A DNA stretch of 64,000 nucleotides from Coraliomargarita sinensis (lineage in GTDB: Bacteria > Verrucomicrobiota > Verrucomicrobiia > Opitutales > Coraliomargaritaceae), in NCBI RefSeq assembly GCF_003185655.1, contig NZ_QHJQ01000003.1, forward strand, positions 186,001 through 250,000, written 5' to 3'. Each line of letters starts with the position of its first letter. Positions within the stretch are counted from its first letter, which is position 1. Both the position numbers and the translations under genes were made by a program. Of the stretch, positions 1 to 7,657 are shown in pieces. The notes below the pieces were generated by a model that was not told where the DNA came from, ran no database searches, and saw only the letters and a list, made by a program, of their open reading frames with translations.

Positions 1-639
1 CCGCCCTTTAAACCACTCAGCATAACCCTTAGGGTTACCTCGTTCCCAGTCATGAACAATCTGTTCGTATCCGGCATGATCTTTGTCGGTCAAAATAATC
101 GCCGTTTCGGCGAGGTTGGCGGACAGTTTAGCCTCTTTTACAAGACGGACTCGTGACGGACTGTCAGGTAAGCAGGGAACGATATCCACTTTGAACGTAT
201 AGCCGTCATCTGAATACTCAATGGTCCAGCATTTCTCCCAAGGAGTCGCATCTTTTTTGAAGTTTTGGGCATCAACATAGCCTTCTACTTCGCCCCCCAC
301 ATCATCATAAAGCTGCTTCTGTGTAAGCTCATCGCGCTTACGCTGAAGTTCACACACCATGTCGATATCGAATTCATCCGCTTCTGACAAAGGACGAACC
401 ACGGTTCCAATGGCAAACGAACCCTGCGTATATATCTTAGGAGCAAATCCATATAGCTCTGAACTCTCCCGTTCGATCCAATCGCTGATACTCTTATAGC
501 GTTTCTGAACACTGTCGGCCATACCTGGAGGTAGGTCGAGATACTCTGCTACAGCCAATAAAGCTTGCTCTAAGCCGTCTGCATTCGGAATCACCAACTC
601 AGTTCGGCCCACTGGGCCACCTGTAATTAAATTACTCAT
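1..639 (-). CDS. CD-NTase (CBASS-type cyclic oligonucleotide synthase), partial
   Basis: This frame is open from an ATG at 639 to the window edge, giving 213 codons, so the C-terminus is missing. It encodes a DNA polymerase beta-like nucleotidyltransferase of the CD-NTase kind. The GS motif is at residues 73-74 (QGSFAIGTVVRP), the paired metal-binding aspartates are at D91 and D93 (DEFDID, followed by MVCEL), and the third acidic residue is D152 in FKVDIVP. CD-NTases make cyclic di- or trinucleotides on phage infection and activate an effector that kills or arrests the cell. The start overlaps the stop of the upstream 169-residue gene by 8 nt (shared ATGAGTAA), so translation is probably coupled. 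No effector is visible and it would lie beyond position 1. Family assignment is confident. The CBASS role is inferred from the family and its neighbours. Clade and product cannot be told from this part. Confidence 0.85.
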   Translation of the reverse strand, partial: MSNLITGGPVGRTELVIPNADGLEQALLAVAEYLDLPPGMADSVQKRYKSISDWIERESSELYGFAPKIYTQGSFAIGTVVRPLSEADEFDIDMVCELQRKRDELTQKQLYDDVGGEVEGYVDAQNFKKDATPWEKCWTIEYSDDGYTFKVDIVPCLPDSPSRVRLVKEAKLSANLAETAIILTDKDHAGYEQIVHDWERGNPKGYAEWFKGR

Positions 640-1141
640 CCCCATATTCCTTTCCGTCGACATGCTGACGATACTCCTGAGCCATGTAGTGCATAGCATT
701 GCTGAACCTAGGCTCTGCCTCTTCGAAGGATACACCTGTGGTGATTACCGCATTCTGAAAATCTTGCAGGCTGCCGGTGATTGGGATCGGCAAAGTTCTA
801 CCCGGAAATTTACCATGAAAACGCAAAACCCCACTAGGTTCAGGAGTCTGTAAATCCGTGTTGTAGACCATTTGGATTGGGTCTAAATCTGTGTCCGATC
901 CATCTACTCGAAGGGTTGTCAGAAACATGTATTCACGATTGTCGTCCGGACAGCCAGAAAGCGCAGCAACGACACATTCAGACTTAGCCAACACATCTGG
1001 ATGAATTAAGTGATTGTCGATGAAGACCTCCGGCACATCGGTGACCTTGTAATACTTAACGCCATTATTATTCAGATCATTTTTGATCGCATCAATGACG
1101 CCCTCCGGGACGTTTAGCAGCTTTCGATCTGTCTTACTCAT
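632..1141 (-). CDS. Unknown 169-residue protein between hsdM and the CD-NTase gene
   Basis: I do not recognise this family. The protein is soluble-looking and acidic with no signal peptide or membrane segment. It has a possible beta-rich middle (around residues 70-125) and two cysteines near residues 56 and 64. Its start codon overlaps the hsdM stop by 8 nt and its stop overlaps the CD-NTase start by 8 nt, so all three proteins are probably made from one mRNA by coupled translation. Position suggests a partner of either the methyltransferase or the CD-NTase. I looked for the ubiquitin-like E2, JAB and HORMA partners known from CBASS operons and could not make out their motifs by eye. A divergent HORMA or E2 fold cannot be excluded without a structure search. 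Confidence 0.75.
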   Translation of the reverse strand: MSKTDRKLLNVPEGVIDAIKNDLNNNGVKYYKVTDVPEVFIDNHLIHPDVLAKSECVVAALSGCPDDNREYMFLTTLRVDGSDTDLDPIQMVYNTDLQTPEPSGVLRFHGKFPGRTLPIPITGSLQDFQNAVITTGVSFEEAEPRFSNAMHYMAQEYRQHVDGKEYGDE

Positions 1142-2660
1142 TGTCGCCGCCTCCTGTTCCGTCTATGCCAAGCTCGGCTAAGTAGCCCTTGATTCGAGAC
1201 TGGACCTCCACCAAAGCCGCTTCGGTTTCCTCAATTTCCTGCGTGACCGCCGCTAGATCGACTTCAGGCTCAGGCTCGAAGGTGTCTACATAGCGTGGGA
1301 TATTCAGGTTAAAATCGTTCTCCTTTATTTCCTCGAAGGGTGCGACGTAGCTGTATTTCTCCGTCGTTTCATACTTCTCATAGGTCTGGAGGATTTTACC
1401 CATATTGGCCTCAGAGAGGCGGTTTTGCTTCGTCCCCGACTCAAACTCACGAGAGGCATCAATAAAGAGAACGTCCTTACGCTCACGCCCAGTTTTAAAG
1501 ATAAGAATTGCCGCTGGAATCCCGGTACCGAAGAACAGCTTTTCTGGGAGACCCACAACCGCGTCCAACAAGTTTTCCTTAATCATGGCTTCACGAATCT
1601 TACCTTCGGAACTGCCTCGAAAAAGAACACCATGTGGCACTACCACACCAACACGACCACCATCGTTCACCGCCGTCTCGACCATGTGAGTGATAAAAGC
1701 CCAGTCGGCCTTTGACTTGGGAGGTATACCACGATGATAACGGGCATACTGGTCATTCTGAGCATCATCCGCGCCCCACTTGTCTAAAGAGAAAGGGGGA
1801 TTTGCCACCACGACATTAAACTTTTGCAGGGCATCATTTTCAATGAGCTTCGGATTATTCAGGGTGTCGCCCCATTCGACCGTGGCATTATCAATCCCGT
1901 GCAGGAACATATTCATCTTAGCCAGCGCACGGGTACCACCGTTAATCTCCTGCCCAAAGACGGCAAAATCACCATCTTCGACCTGTTCCGCAGCTTTGAC
2001 AAGTAATCCGCCAGAACCACAGGTGGGGTCGCAGATTCGGTCACCAGACTCCGGCTTTACCAATCTCGCTAGTAGCTCTGCAATTTCGTCGGGAGTGTAG
2101 AACTCCCCGCCTTTCTTTCCCGCGTCGCTGGCAAAGTGGGAGATCAAGAAGAGGTAGCAGTTGCCGATAATGTCAGCCGAACCAATACGGGAAGGGCGCA
2201 GGTCGAGGCGCTCATCATGGAAGTCCTCCAGCAGGTTTTTCAAACGACGATTGCGATCCTTGGTCTCACCCAGGCTATGCTGATTATTAAAGTCGATATT
2301 CCGAAAAACCCCGGCGAGCTTTTTCTTGTTCGCATCCTCTAGGGCTTCAAGGGCCTTATTAATCTGCTCCCCGACATCGTCCTTGTTCCGTTTTTCGTAG
2401 AGATCGTAGTAGCTACAACCTTCGGGCACCACAAAGCGCTCGCGCTGTAGGCGGCGCTGAATCATGGCCTCATCATCGCCGAACTGCTCCTTGAGAGCAT
2501 CGTAACGATCCCGGTGGAGGTCACTGAGGTATTTCACGAACAACATCACCAGAATGTAGTCCTTGTATTGAGAAGGGTCGATGGTGCCACGGAAAGTGTC
2601 ACAAGCGCGCCAGACGATATTGTTGATCTCTTTTTGGAGGTTTCCGTTTTGCTCAGCCAT
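1134..2660 (-). CDS. hsdM: Type I restriction-modification methyltransferase subunit HsdM
   Basis: The 508-residue protein is an N6-adenine DNA methyltransferase of the type I HsdM kind. The N-terminal helical HsdM_N domain covers roughly residues 8-145. SAM-binding motif I is DPTCGSGG at 211-218 and the catalytic motif IV is NPPF at 287-290. A C-terminal coiled segment (about 470-500) is of the kind that contacts HsdS. Length is usual for the family. It lies 23 nt after hsdS and overlaps the next gene by 8 nt. No hsdR is visible. It could lie beyond the left edge, or the methylase may serve a system without the usual HsdR. The partner S subunit is half length. Confidence 0.93.
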   Translation of the reverse strand: MAEQNGNLQKEINNIVWRACDTFRGTIDPSQYKDYILVMLFVKYLSDLHRDRYDALKEQFGDDEAMIQRRLQRERFVVPEGCSYYDLYEKRNKDDVGEQINKALEALEDANKKKLAGVFRNIDFNNQHSLGETKDRNRRLKNLLEDFHDERLDLRPSRIGSADIIGNCYLFLISHFASDAGKKGGEFYTPDEIAELLARLVKPESGDRICDPTCGSGGLLVKAAEQVEDGDFAVFGQEINGGTRALAKMNMFLHGIDNATVEWGDTLNNPKLIENDALQKFNVVVANPPFSLDKWGADDAQNDQYARYHRGIPPKSKADWAFITHMVETAVNDGGRVGVVVPHGVLFRGSSEGKIREAMIKENLLDAVVGLPEKLFFGTGIPAAILIFKTGRERKDVLFIDASREFESGTKQNRLSEANMGKILQTYEKYETTEKYSYVAPFEEIKENDFNLNIPRYVDTFEPEPEVDLAAVTQEIEETEAALVEVQSRIKGYLAELGIDGTGGGDNE

Positions 2661-2683
2661 GATGTAAGAATTCTGGGTTAAAA

Positions 2684-3256
2684 TTAAAGTGTTCCTAGCA
2701 ATGCGGAAAGTTGCTTCCGCCGAAGAGAAATTAGATTAGAAGACAACTGCTGCTCTTGATGCACCGCACTGGTCAACTCAACGAAAGCCGACTGCTCCTC
2801 CATTGGAGGAATTGGAATCCGCAGACTTCCAAGATCGTCCACGCGCAGATGCTGGACAGTGGCCCCCTTAGACATGGATTTTAGATGCTCCTGGGTAGCT
2901 GGGGTATTTATAAAAGCCGCCACGAATTCAGGTAGGACGCCCGCCTCGGACTTCAACCGTAATATATGAAACATATTTTGAGCAGTCGTCGGCCCCTGAA
3001 GCACTCCAACTACACCAGCATTAAAACGAACCCCACGGCACAGAACCAGAATATCCCCCTGCACCACATTCGGCTTAGGAGATTCATTCAAGGTAGACAT
3101 CGGCATCAAATCACCGGAGACGCGCCCCCCGGGAAGAATGTCCTTGGTCTGCACAATATAATGACCGCTCTCAGAATCCTCCAAGACAGTCTTTCGAAAT
3201 GATTGGCCGAGTTTGATATTCAGCAGTTCGGCTAACTTTACGTTCGTGCGAGTCAT
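2684..3256 (-). CDS. hsdS: Single-TRD (half-length) HsdS specificity subunit
   Basis: At 190 residues this is less than half of a normal HsdS (about 400-450), which has two target-recognition domains. It has one TRD (about residues 8-160, with DILVLCRGVRFNAG and the segment TVQHLRVDDLGSLRIPIPP) followed by one conserved helical arm starting at PPMEEQSAF. The start and stop look intact and nothing upstream resembles a lost second half, so it is probably a natural half subunit. Experimental half-S proteins work as dimers that recognise palindromic split sites, and the same may hold here. It is the first gene of the operon, about 23 nt after the predicted transcription start. HsdS identity is confident; dimer function is inference. 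Confidence 0.85.
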   Translation of the reverse strand: MTRTNVKLAELLNIKLGQSFRKTVLEDSESGHYIVQTKDILPGGRVSGDLMPMSTLNESPKPNVVQGDILVLCRGVRFNAGVVGVLQGPTTAQNMFHILRLKSEAGVLPEFVAAFINTPATQEHLKSMSKGATVQHLRVDDLGSLRIPIPPMEEQSAFVELTSAVHQEQQLSSNLISLRRKQLSALLGTL

Positions 3257-3261
3257 TTATA

Positions 3262-3344
3262 TATGCAGTATTAAATCTTGAACATATTAGACCATGTATT
3301 ACGCATTTTGTCAAGTCCCATCCTTCAAGCATCAATACTGCATA
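3262..3344 (-). promoter_or_regulatory. Promoter of the hsdS-hsdM-CD-NTase operon, flanked by an 11-bp inverted repeat
   Basis: On the minus strand a perfect -35 box TTGACA (3314-3309) is separated by exactly 17 nt from a -10 box TCTAAT (3291-3286). This places the transcript start near 3279 and leaves a short leader before hsdS at 3256. The boxes are enclosed by a perfect 11-bp inverted repeat, TATGCAGTATT at 3262-3272 and AATACTGCATA at 3334-3344, centred about 72 bp apart. The arrangement would suit a repressor or autoregulatory protein binding both sides, but no regulator gene is adjacent. Confidence 0.75.
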
Positions 3345-4243
3345 AACATAAGCATCATTAGGGTACAATTTCACGATCAAAAGTAAGTAGCCGATCAGCC
3401 CAGAGATAACCACCCAGGACAAATCACTACCAACTTCACAAAAAGACTCCAGCTACTCTACACATCCAAAACGAAGTGCCGAATGCCACTGAGTGAAAGA
3501 TCCGCCCAGAGTCCCCCTAATCAGCAACAGACACAAGGGCGCTACCTCCACTCCCATCAACCTCCAGAAAAACACCGATGTTCACATGTCACTAATGTAT
3601 AGTTACTTAAGGAATAAAAATGAAAAAACCTAGAACAAATATCACACTTTAAAAGGTTTTTCGGGCCCAAAAGATCCAACGCACCTCTAATTGGAAAGCA
3701 GAGGATCGAGCAAAACACAGAAATATCCCCTATATCGTTAATAAATAGTGACTTATGCCGCAATTGAGAGATCTCCTAAAAATCGACCCAAAAGCGTAAC
3801 CGGCGCGGGATAAAAGACGGCTGTAATTAGCACCATAATTCCATCACCCCACCAAGCTGTGTTAAAAACGCCTTCTCCGTACTCAGCCACTGCGACCATA
3901 GTTAAGAGAAATCAAAAATACCGGTTTACAAACTTTCACTTTTCATTTCTACCCCACTCTTCACTATTTTCGCACGAGCTGTAGATCCGTAACCAAGCTT
4001 GATAAAAGTTAACCGCAACCGCTTGCGGAACGCCTTCAAAGATACTATAACGCGCTAGGCATTTCAGCGTAGCACGAAGTTCTCTCCTTCGGCCAACAAT
4101 ATGGCCTAAGACCTTAGCAAGAGAACCACTCCCTACTGACCAATACCTAGGTTGAGAGTTTCCACGGAGCCCCAGAATAGCGCAGGCAATCAAGCATTCA
4201 AAAACCTGTTACCCTAGGCCTCCTTTTTGACTAAAAAAGGGCC
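3345..4243. other. Non-coding stretch between the hsdS promoter and the next gene
   Basis: About 900 bases with no convincing gene. The open frames here (for example minus strand 3557-3763 and 3936-4193) lack recognisable domains and conserved start signals. The sequence is fairly AT-rich. It has only small palindromes (GGCC...GGCC near 4100, TTTTTGACTAAAAA near 4225) and a weak inverted repeat of AAAACCT/AGGTTTT around 3626-3660. I see no repeat, tRNA or mobile element. Confidence 0.5.
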
Positions 4244-5350
4244 ATGTATTCAGTAAAAGCCCATAATCACAAAACCAGAGATTCTGCAGAAGGTAAGGCA
4301 AACCATAAGGATGCCGACCACCCTGACCACAAGAGGCATGCCAAAGGGCGCGACCCTTATGGCATCCGCAACTCACCAATATCCAGACATCATCTCAACG
4401 AGATCAGCTTTGAAGGCATCCACAGCATCGAAGAATGGCTAAAGGCAGAGGAGGCTGCTGCTCTCGATGCCCGCAGGCGTCCACGACAAGAAGTCGGCTT
4501 TTCTATAGTCCACAGCCCTTGTGATGATCTTCAAGCACCTCTAAATGCTCTGCTTGATACTGTACCTGCTGCAGGGGAAGCAGTAGTTGAAAGACAAGAC
4601 AATAGGTTTAAAGCGAGTGTCAGAGAGCGCTTCCAAGGAGCAAGAGCCGTTTTTGGAAGGCACCTCGACAAAATCCGCATCCACAGCGAAGCATTCCTGC
4701 TGAAGTACGATGAGAATGGTGAAAAACTAAAATCATGCAAAGCCGTCGGTCGGGATGGCCCCGGTGTGACCGCGCTGAAATCACAGGCAGCCGTAAGAGG
4801 TAAAGAGATAAAACTTGGCCGCTCGGGAAAACACTGGAACTCCAAGAAGGATGTCGAACTATCCCTAGCATTAAAAAGAGATATAGACCTCGAAATCCAG
4901 AAATTGGGACCAGCGCATCGAGTGAAGTTCCAAGAAAGATTGGTATTCTGGAAAGCTGAACTCACTAATAAGGTTTCCAGGATCCTCACACATAAAAGAA
5001 TGAAAAAGGAGGAACTCAAAGAGTTCGAGGACGCACTCCGCAAAATGAGCGAGGAGGATGGCCTGGGCGCGGCGCTGGATGAACTGTCTGGCATCACAAC
5101 AATTACACCCGAGCCCAGTTACGGTATATCTCCTACAAAGCAGGAAAAGAAGCCCACCAAGGAAGAACAAGAGACAGAAAAGCAACCCCGACGAAATCCA
5201 GAGGTCGACCGTGGCCCTCTCCCACCGAGGGGCCGAAGCAAGGCGGAACGCGATCGCCTCGAAGAAGAACGGCGAAAAGCCACTGCTAGGCTCCTGGAGG
5301 CAACGTCGAAGCTCAAAAATCGCGACGACCCAAAAATGGGGAACCTGTGA
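4244..5350 (+). CDS. Unknown charged 368-residue protein of the accessory element
   Basis: I do not recognise this protein. It starts with a histidine- and lysine-rich, probably disordered segment (residues 1-45), followed by a mixed helical region (about 50-285) containing the basic motif KHWNSKKD. It ends in a very charged K/E/R-rich tail (about 300-368) likely to be disordered or coiled coil. There is no signal peptide, membrane segment or known catalytic motif. The start ATG at 4244 follows AAAAAAGGGCC, a possible weak ribosome-binding site. It stands alone on the plus strand, just upstream of the structured RNA region, with its 3' end about 30 nt from the first hairpin. The charge pattern would fit nucleic-acid binding, but that is only a guess. 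Confidence 0.65.
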   Translation: MYSVKAHNHKTRDSAEGKANHKDADHPDHKRHAKGRDPYGIRNSPISRHHLNEISFEGIHSIEEWLKAEEAAALDARRRPRQEVGFSIVHSPCDDLQAPLNALLDTVPAAGEAVVERQDNRFKASVRERFQGARAVFGRHLDKIRIHSEAFLLKYDENGEKLKSCKAVGRDGPGVTALKSQAAVRGKEIKLGRSGKHWNSKKDVELSLALKRDIDLEIQKLGPAHRVKFQERLVFWKAELTNKVSRILTHKRMKKEELKEFEDALRKMSEEDGLGAALDELSGITTITPEPSYGISPTKQEKKPTKEEQETEKQPRRNPEVDRGPLPPRGRSKAERDRLEEERRKATARLLEATSKLKNRDDPKMGNL

Positions 5351-5381
5351 AACGAGGGCACAGGCCACTATCTGCTTAAAT

Positions 5382-5907
5382 AAACCTGATCCAGCTAGGT
5401 CCTAAAAGGATACTAGACTGACTCAGATTTATTATCATCTCCCAGCTATCAGAGCCGGGAGATGATAATCATGCCGAAATAAGTTCGGCATATACACCCT
5501 CCGTCACAAAGGACCGTCGACTGCCAGAAACTGGAGCTCCACAGAAGGAGCTCCATGCGACACAGCAATCATTTGCTGTGAGCGTGCCGTGCATGAACCA
5601 TCTGGATCGACAAAGCGATCCGATGTTCAAGACACTCACTCGAACGCAGCCGGCACATCCGGCTGCCCCACTTAAAATAGTCACTAATCTGAGATTAGTG
5701 ACTATTTTAAGCAAGTGAGATTTTGGCAGAGCCAAAACCACTAGCGTTTCTCACTTGGTCCGCAAGCGCTGGACGGGCTTTTCATGTCAGCTGTAAGCAC
5801 GACAAATATAGGACCAGTGACGATCCTATAAGTAATTAGGAAAAACATGACCGACAAAAAGTCTTAGGTTTTTCACGTCATTACGAACTTCAAACTCATT
5901 CGAGTTT
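5382..5907 (-). ncRNA. Candidate large multi-hairpin structured RNA (undescribed)
   Basis: No convincing ORF lies in this ~525-nt stretch, yet almost every base falls in a hairpin. Stems, all different in sequence: 5382-5389/5423-5430 enclosing 5395-5416; 5431-5443/5457-5469 (13 bp); 5471-5478/5484-5491 (8 bp); 5532-5540/5547-5555 (9 bp); 5561-5568/5573-5580 (8 bp); 5595-5609/5616-5628; 5646-5653/5659-5666 (8 bp); 5671-5690/5692-5711 (20 bp); 5712-5720/5749-5757 around 5721-5727/5731-5737; 5807-5813/5824-5830; 5840-5846/5868-5874; 5892-5897/5902-5907. A possible multiloop closure is 5511-5515/5757-5761. Several stems extend by A/C mismatches that become G.U pairs on the minus strand (5444/5456, 5385/5427, 5814/5823, 5816/5821, 5470/5492), against one favouring plus. 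I infer minus-strand transcription. Promoter and ends are not defined. It resembles the ornate phage-associated RNAs (GOLLD, ROOL) in style only. Confidence 0.65.
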
Positions 5908-6014
5908 TACACCGTTTTAGCAGACGCACTCGTCACAAATTTACTACCCGTATATTGTCCCACCACTGGGGCGAAGCCTAATCGGCTCAATAAATAAACT
6001 AAATATATAATATC

Positions 6015-6710
6015 ATGAGCAAAGAAAAAGAACCTCGCTTCGACGAAGCCAAACAAAATGAAATCGCCGCCAAAGTAGCGGACCGCATATTGAGCATCTG
6101 GAAGCTCGATAGCGAGAGTCCGTTCCACGCTGCAATAAGCGGTGGCGTCCGAATCAAAGTCGTACGTCTCCTGAGTAAATTCTCAGCTTACACACTTACC
6201 GATCGTATCCGTAAGGGAGAACTCAAAGGCTGCAACGAAGCTCAACACAAAGCACACAAAGCCATAGTCAAAAGAGCTTTGGAGGAAGACGAACAAACCA
6301 TTGGCATGATGATCGCCGACGAATTGTGCACCTTTCACGATTACTCGATCAAACGAGGAAAGGGAAATATGCACGACTATTACTGCTTGGCTGCCTATTT
6401 TGATGTTCTAATAGCGTCAGATAAGTTGCTAGAAAAGCTGAAGAACTGCTTATCCGGTTACACGGCTAATAGAAAACGAACAAAAAGCCGAAATGCCAAG
6501 ACACCAGTATCGCCCAAAACAAAAGTTAAAGGCGCTGACGATGTGTCTAATGATGAAGATCAAACTGAAACGGCCAAAGAAAAACCATCCCCGGAGAACA
6601 AATCCGTCGTCCCGGAAACGCGTCCGGCAGATGACAACAGTGAAGTAGATGCGAAAAGTAAAGTTGATCCATCAACACCTGAATTAGACTTCGATGAAAA
6701 CACAGAATAA
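6015..6710 (+). CDS. Unknown 231-residue protein with disordered acidic tail
   Basis: Not recognised. Residues 1-150 look like a compact alpha-helical domain (DEAKQNEIAAKVADRIL, then a conserved-looking segment with EDEQTIGMMIADELC near 95-109). Residues 150-231 are a low-complexity K/E/D/P/S-rich tail. There is no signal peptide, membrane segment or enzyme motif. The ATG at 6015 follows a very AT-rich leader (AAATATATAATATC) with no Shine-Dalgarno, as do the other small genes of this element. It is a single-gene unit ending in a clear intrinsic terminator at 6741. It lies just upstream of, and diverges from, the proposed minus-strand structured RNA. Confidence 0.65.
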   Translation: MSKEKEPRFDEAKQNEIAAKVADRILSIWKLDSESPFHAAISGGVRIKVVRLLSKFSAYTLTDRIRKGELKGCNEAQHKAHKAIVKRALEEDEQTIGMMIADELCTFHDYSIKRGKGNMHDYYCLAAYFDVLIASDKLLEKLKNCLSGYTANRKRTKSRNAKTPVSPKTKVKGADDVSNDEDQTETAKEKPSPENKSVVPETRPADDNSEVDAKSKVDPSTPELDFDENTE

Positions 6711-6740
6711 TCCACTATCAGCCAGGTAAAAACCAACAAA

Positions 6741-6768
6741 AGCCCGGAGATTTACTCCGGGCTTTTTC
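6741..6768 (+). terminator. Intrinsic terminator
   Basis: A perfect 9-bp stem AGCCCGGAG (6741-6749) / CTCCGGGCT (6755-6763) with a 5-nt loop is followed by a run of T. It lies about 30 nt after the stop at 6710. Confidence 0.9.
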
Positions 6769-6893
6769 AGGTCCAATTACCAGAGCGCCTGAGGGGGCAT
6801 TACCATCTACGAAGAAAACCATTCCGGGCCAATCGTAGAGAGAATGACCCAAAAGCGATGCACTGAAACCAGAGCTGGCACCTCAGCCAAAGG

Positions 6894-7472
6894 CTACGCG
6901 GCCTCAATGAAATTTGGAGTAACGGAGTTCATGATTTTCAAAACAGCCGTTTTCTCTTGAGCAATAAACACACTGACTTTGCCAATCTTAAAATTAATCC
7001 GAATGCACGCTAGGTTAGCATCGGGTTTATCCATCAATCCAGCATACAGCGCCAGCTGGCAAAATTCAGCCGTCGAGGGAGCCAAAGCATATCTACCTTG
7101 GGTGGTTTTAATTTCAACTACCCAGGGCTTTTTCTCGGTATCCTGGGCAACGATATCAGCCTTTCCGACCAAATGGCCGCGTTTCACTGGTACCTCCGTT
7201 GAAAAGTTTTTCGTCTCAAGTCCTAGGTCGCGAAGAATTTCTGCGACCGCTGAACATGAGTAGTAATGGTCTTTTGAAACCCAGCGCCCGCCTAAATGTG
7301 CTTCCAGGCAGGCATGGAAATCTTCTCCCAGTTCAAGAGGATCCCCAGAGGGAACATCAGGAACGTTAATAGCATATATAGCCTGCGGCAGCGTCTCAGG
7401 CCATTGGAGGTCCAAGTCCGCTTGCTCAGAGAGCAATTTTGCTGCTGCCGTGACGTTCATAAAGGCATACAT
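6894..7472 (-). CDS. PD-(D/E)XK nuclease, Cas4/RecB-like fold
   Basis: A 192-residue protein with the signature of a PD-(D/E)XK nuclease. GKADIVAQD near residues 102-110 supplies the catalytic Asp, WVVEIKTT near 116-123 supplies the E-x-K, and QLALYAGL near 139-146 is the Q-xxx-Y motif that marks RecB/Cas4-type nucleases. A histidine/glutamate-bearing helix (LELGEDFHACLEAHLGG) precedes these, as in Cas4-like proteins. No cysteine cluster for an iron-sulfur centre is evident. It stands alone on the minus strand with no cas genes. An in-frame ATG at codon 5 is an alternative start. Nuclease fold is confident. Its role (recombination, defence or element maintenance) is unknown. Confidence 0.8.
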   Translation of the reverse strand: MYAFMNVTAAAKLLSEQADLDLQWPETLPQAIYAINVPDVPSGDPLELGEDFHACLEAHLGGRWVSKDHYYSCSAVAEILRDLGLETKNFSTEVPVKRGHLVGKADIVAQDTEKKPWVVEIKTTQGRYALAPSTAEFCQLALYAGLMDKPDANLACIRINFKIGKVSVFIAQEKTAVLKIMNSVTPNFIEAA

Positions 7473-7540
7473 GAGCCCATTTAGATAAAATGCAAGACAT
7501 TCCTGCTGAAGGACTTACATTTTTCAATATGGTTCTTATT

Positions 7541-7582
7541 AGGGGCTCCTCAGGTGTCGGTTCCCGCCACCTCTCCGCCCCT
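7541..7582. promoter_or_regulatory. Strong hairpin between divergent genes
   Basis: AGGGGC (7541-7546) pairs with GCCCCT (7577-7582), and the inner arms 7552-7560 and 7564-7572 pair at 8 of 9 positions around a TTC loop. It lies between the divergent nuclease gene and the gene at 7658. The TTCCCGCCACCTC segment faintly recalls a tmRNA or tRNA 3' end, but no cloverleaf forms. It may be a leader or transcription-control element. Confidence 0.35.
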
Positions 7583-7657
7583 TGGTAACGAGTGGTTTTT
7601 GCTTTTCCCATTCTGGGGAGAGTCACGCGACGCGTGCATCCTAAAAATCACATAATC

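Noticed and set aside
3936..4193. 85-codon minus-strand gene
   Set aside because: No domain, no ribosome-binding site, composition like the surrounding non-coding DNA.
5469..5741. 90-codon minus-strand frame inside the hairpin region
   Set aside because: Composition follows the palindromes; no ribosome-binding site or recognisable domain.
5382..5907. Integron attC or phage/plasmid origin explanation for the hairpin array
   Set aside because: No attC core (GTTRRRY) ends, no integrase of tyrosine type, no iterons, and every stem has a different sequence. A DNA-level origin is not fully excluded, so kept as a refutation route.
7541..7582. tmRNA or tRNA remnant
   Set aside because: Only a TTCCCGCCACCTC-like 3' segment matches. 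No T-loop sequence, acceptor pairing or tag frame could be found.
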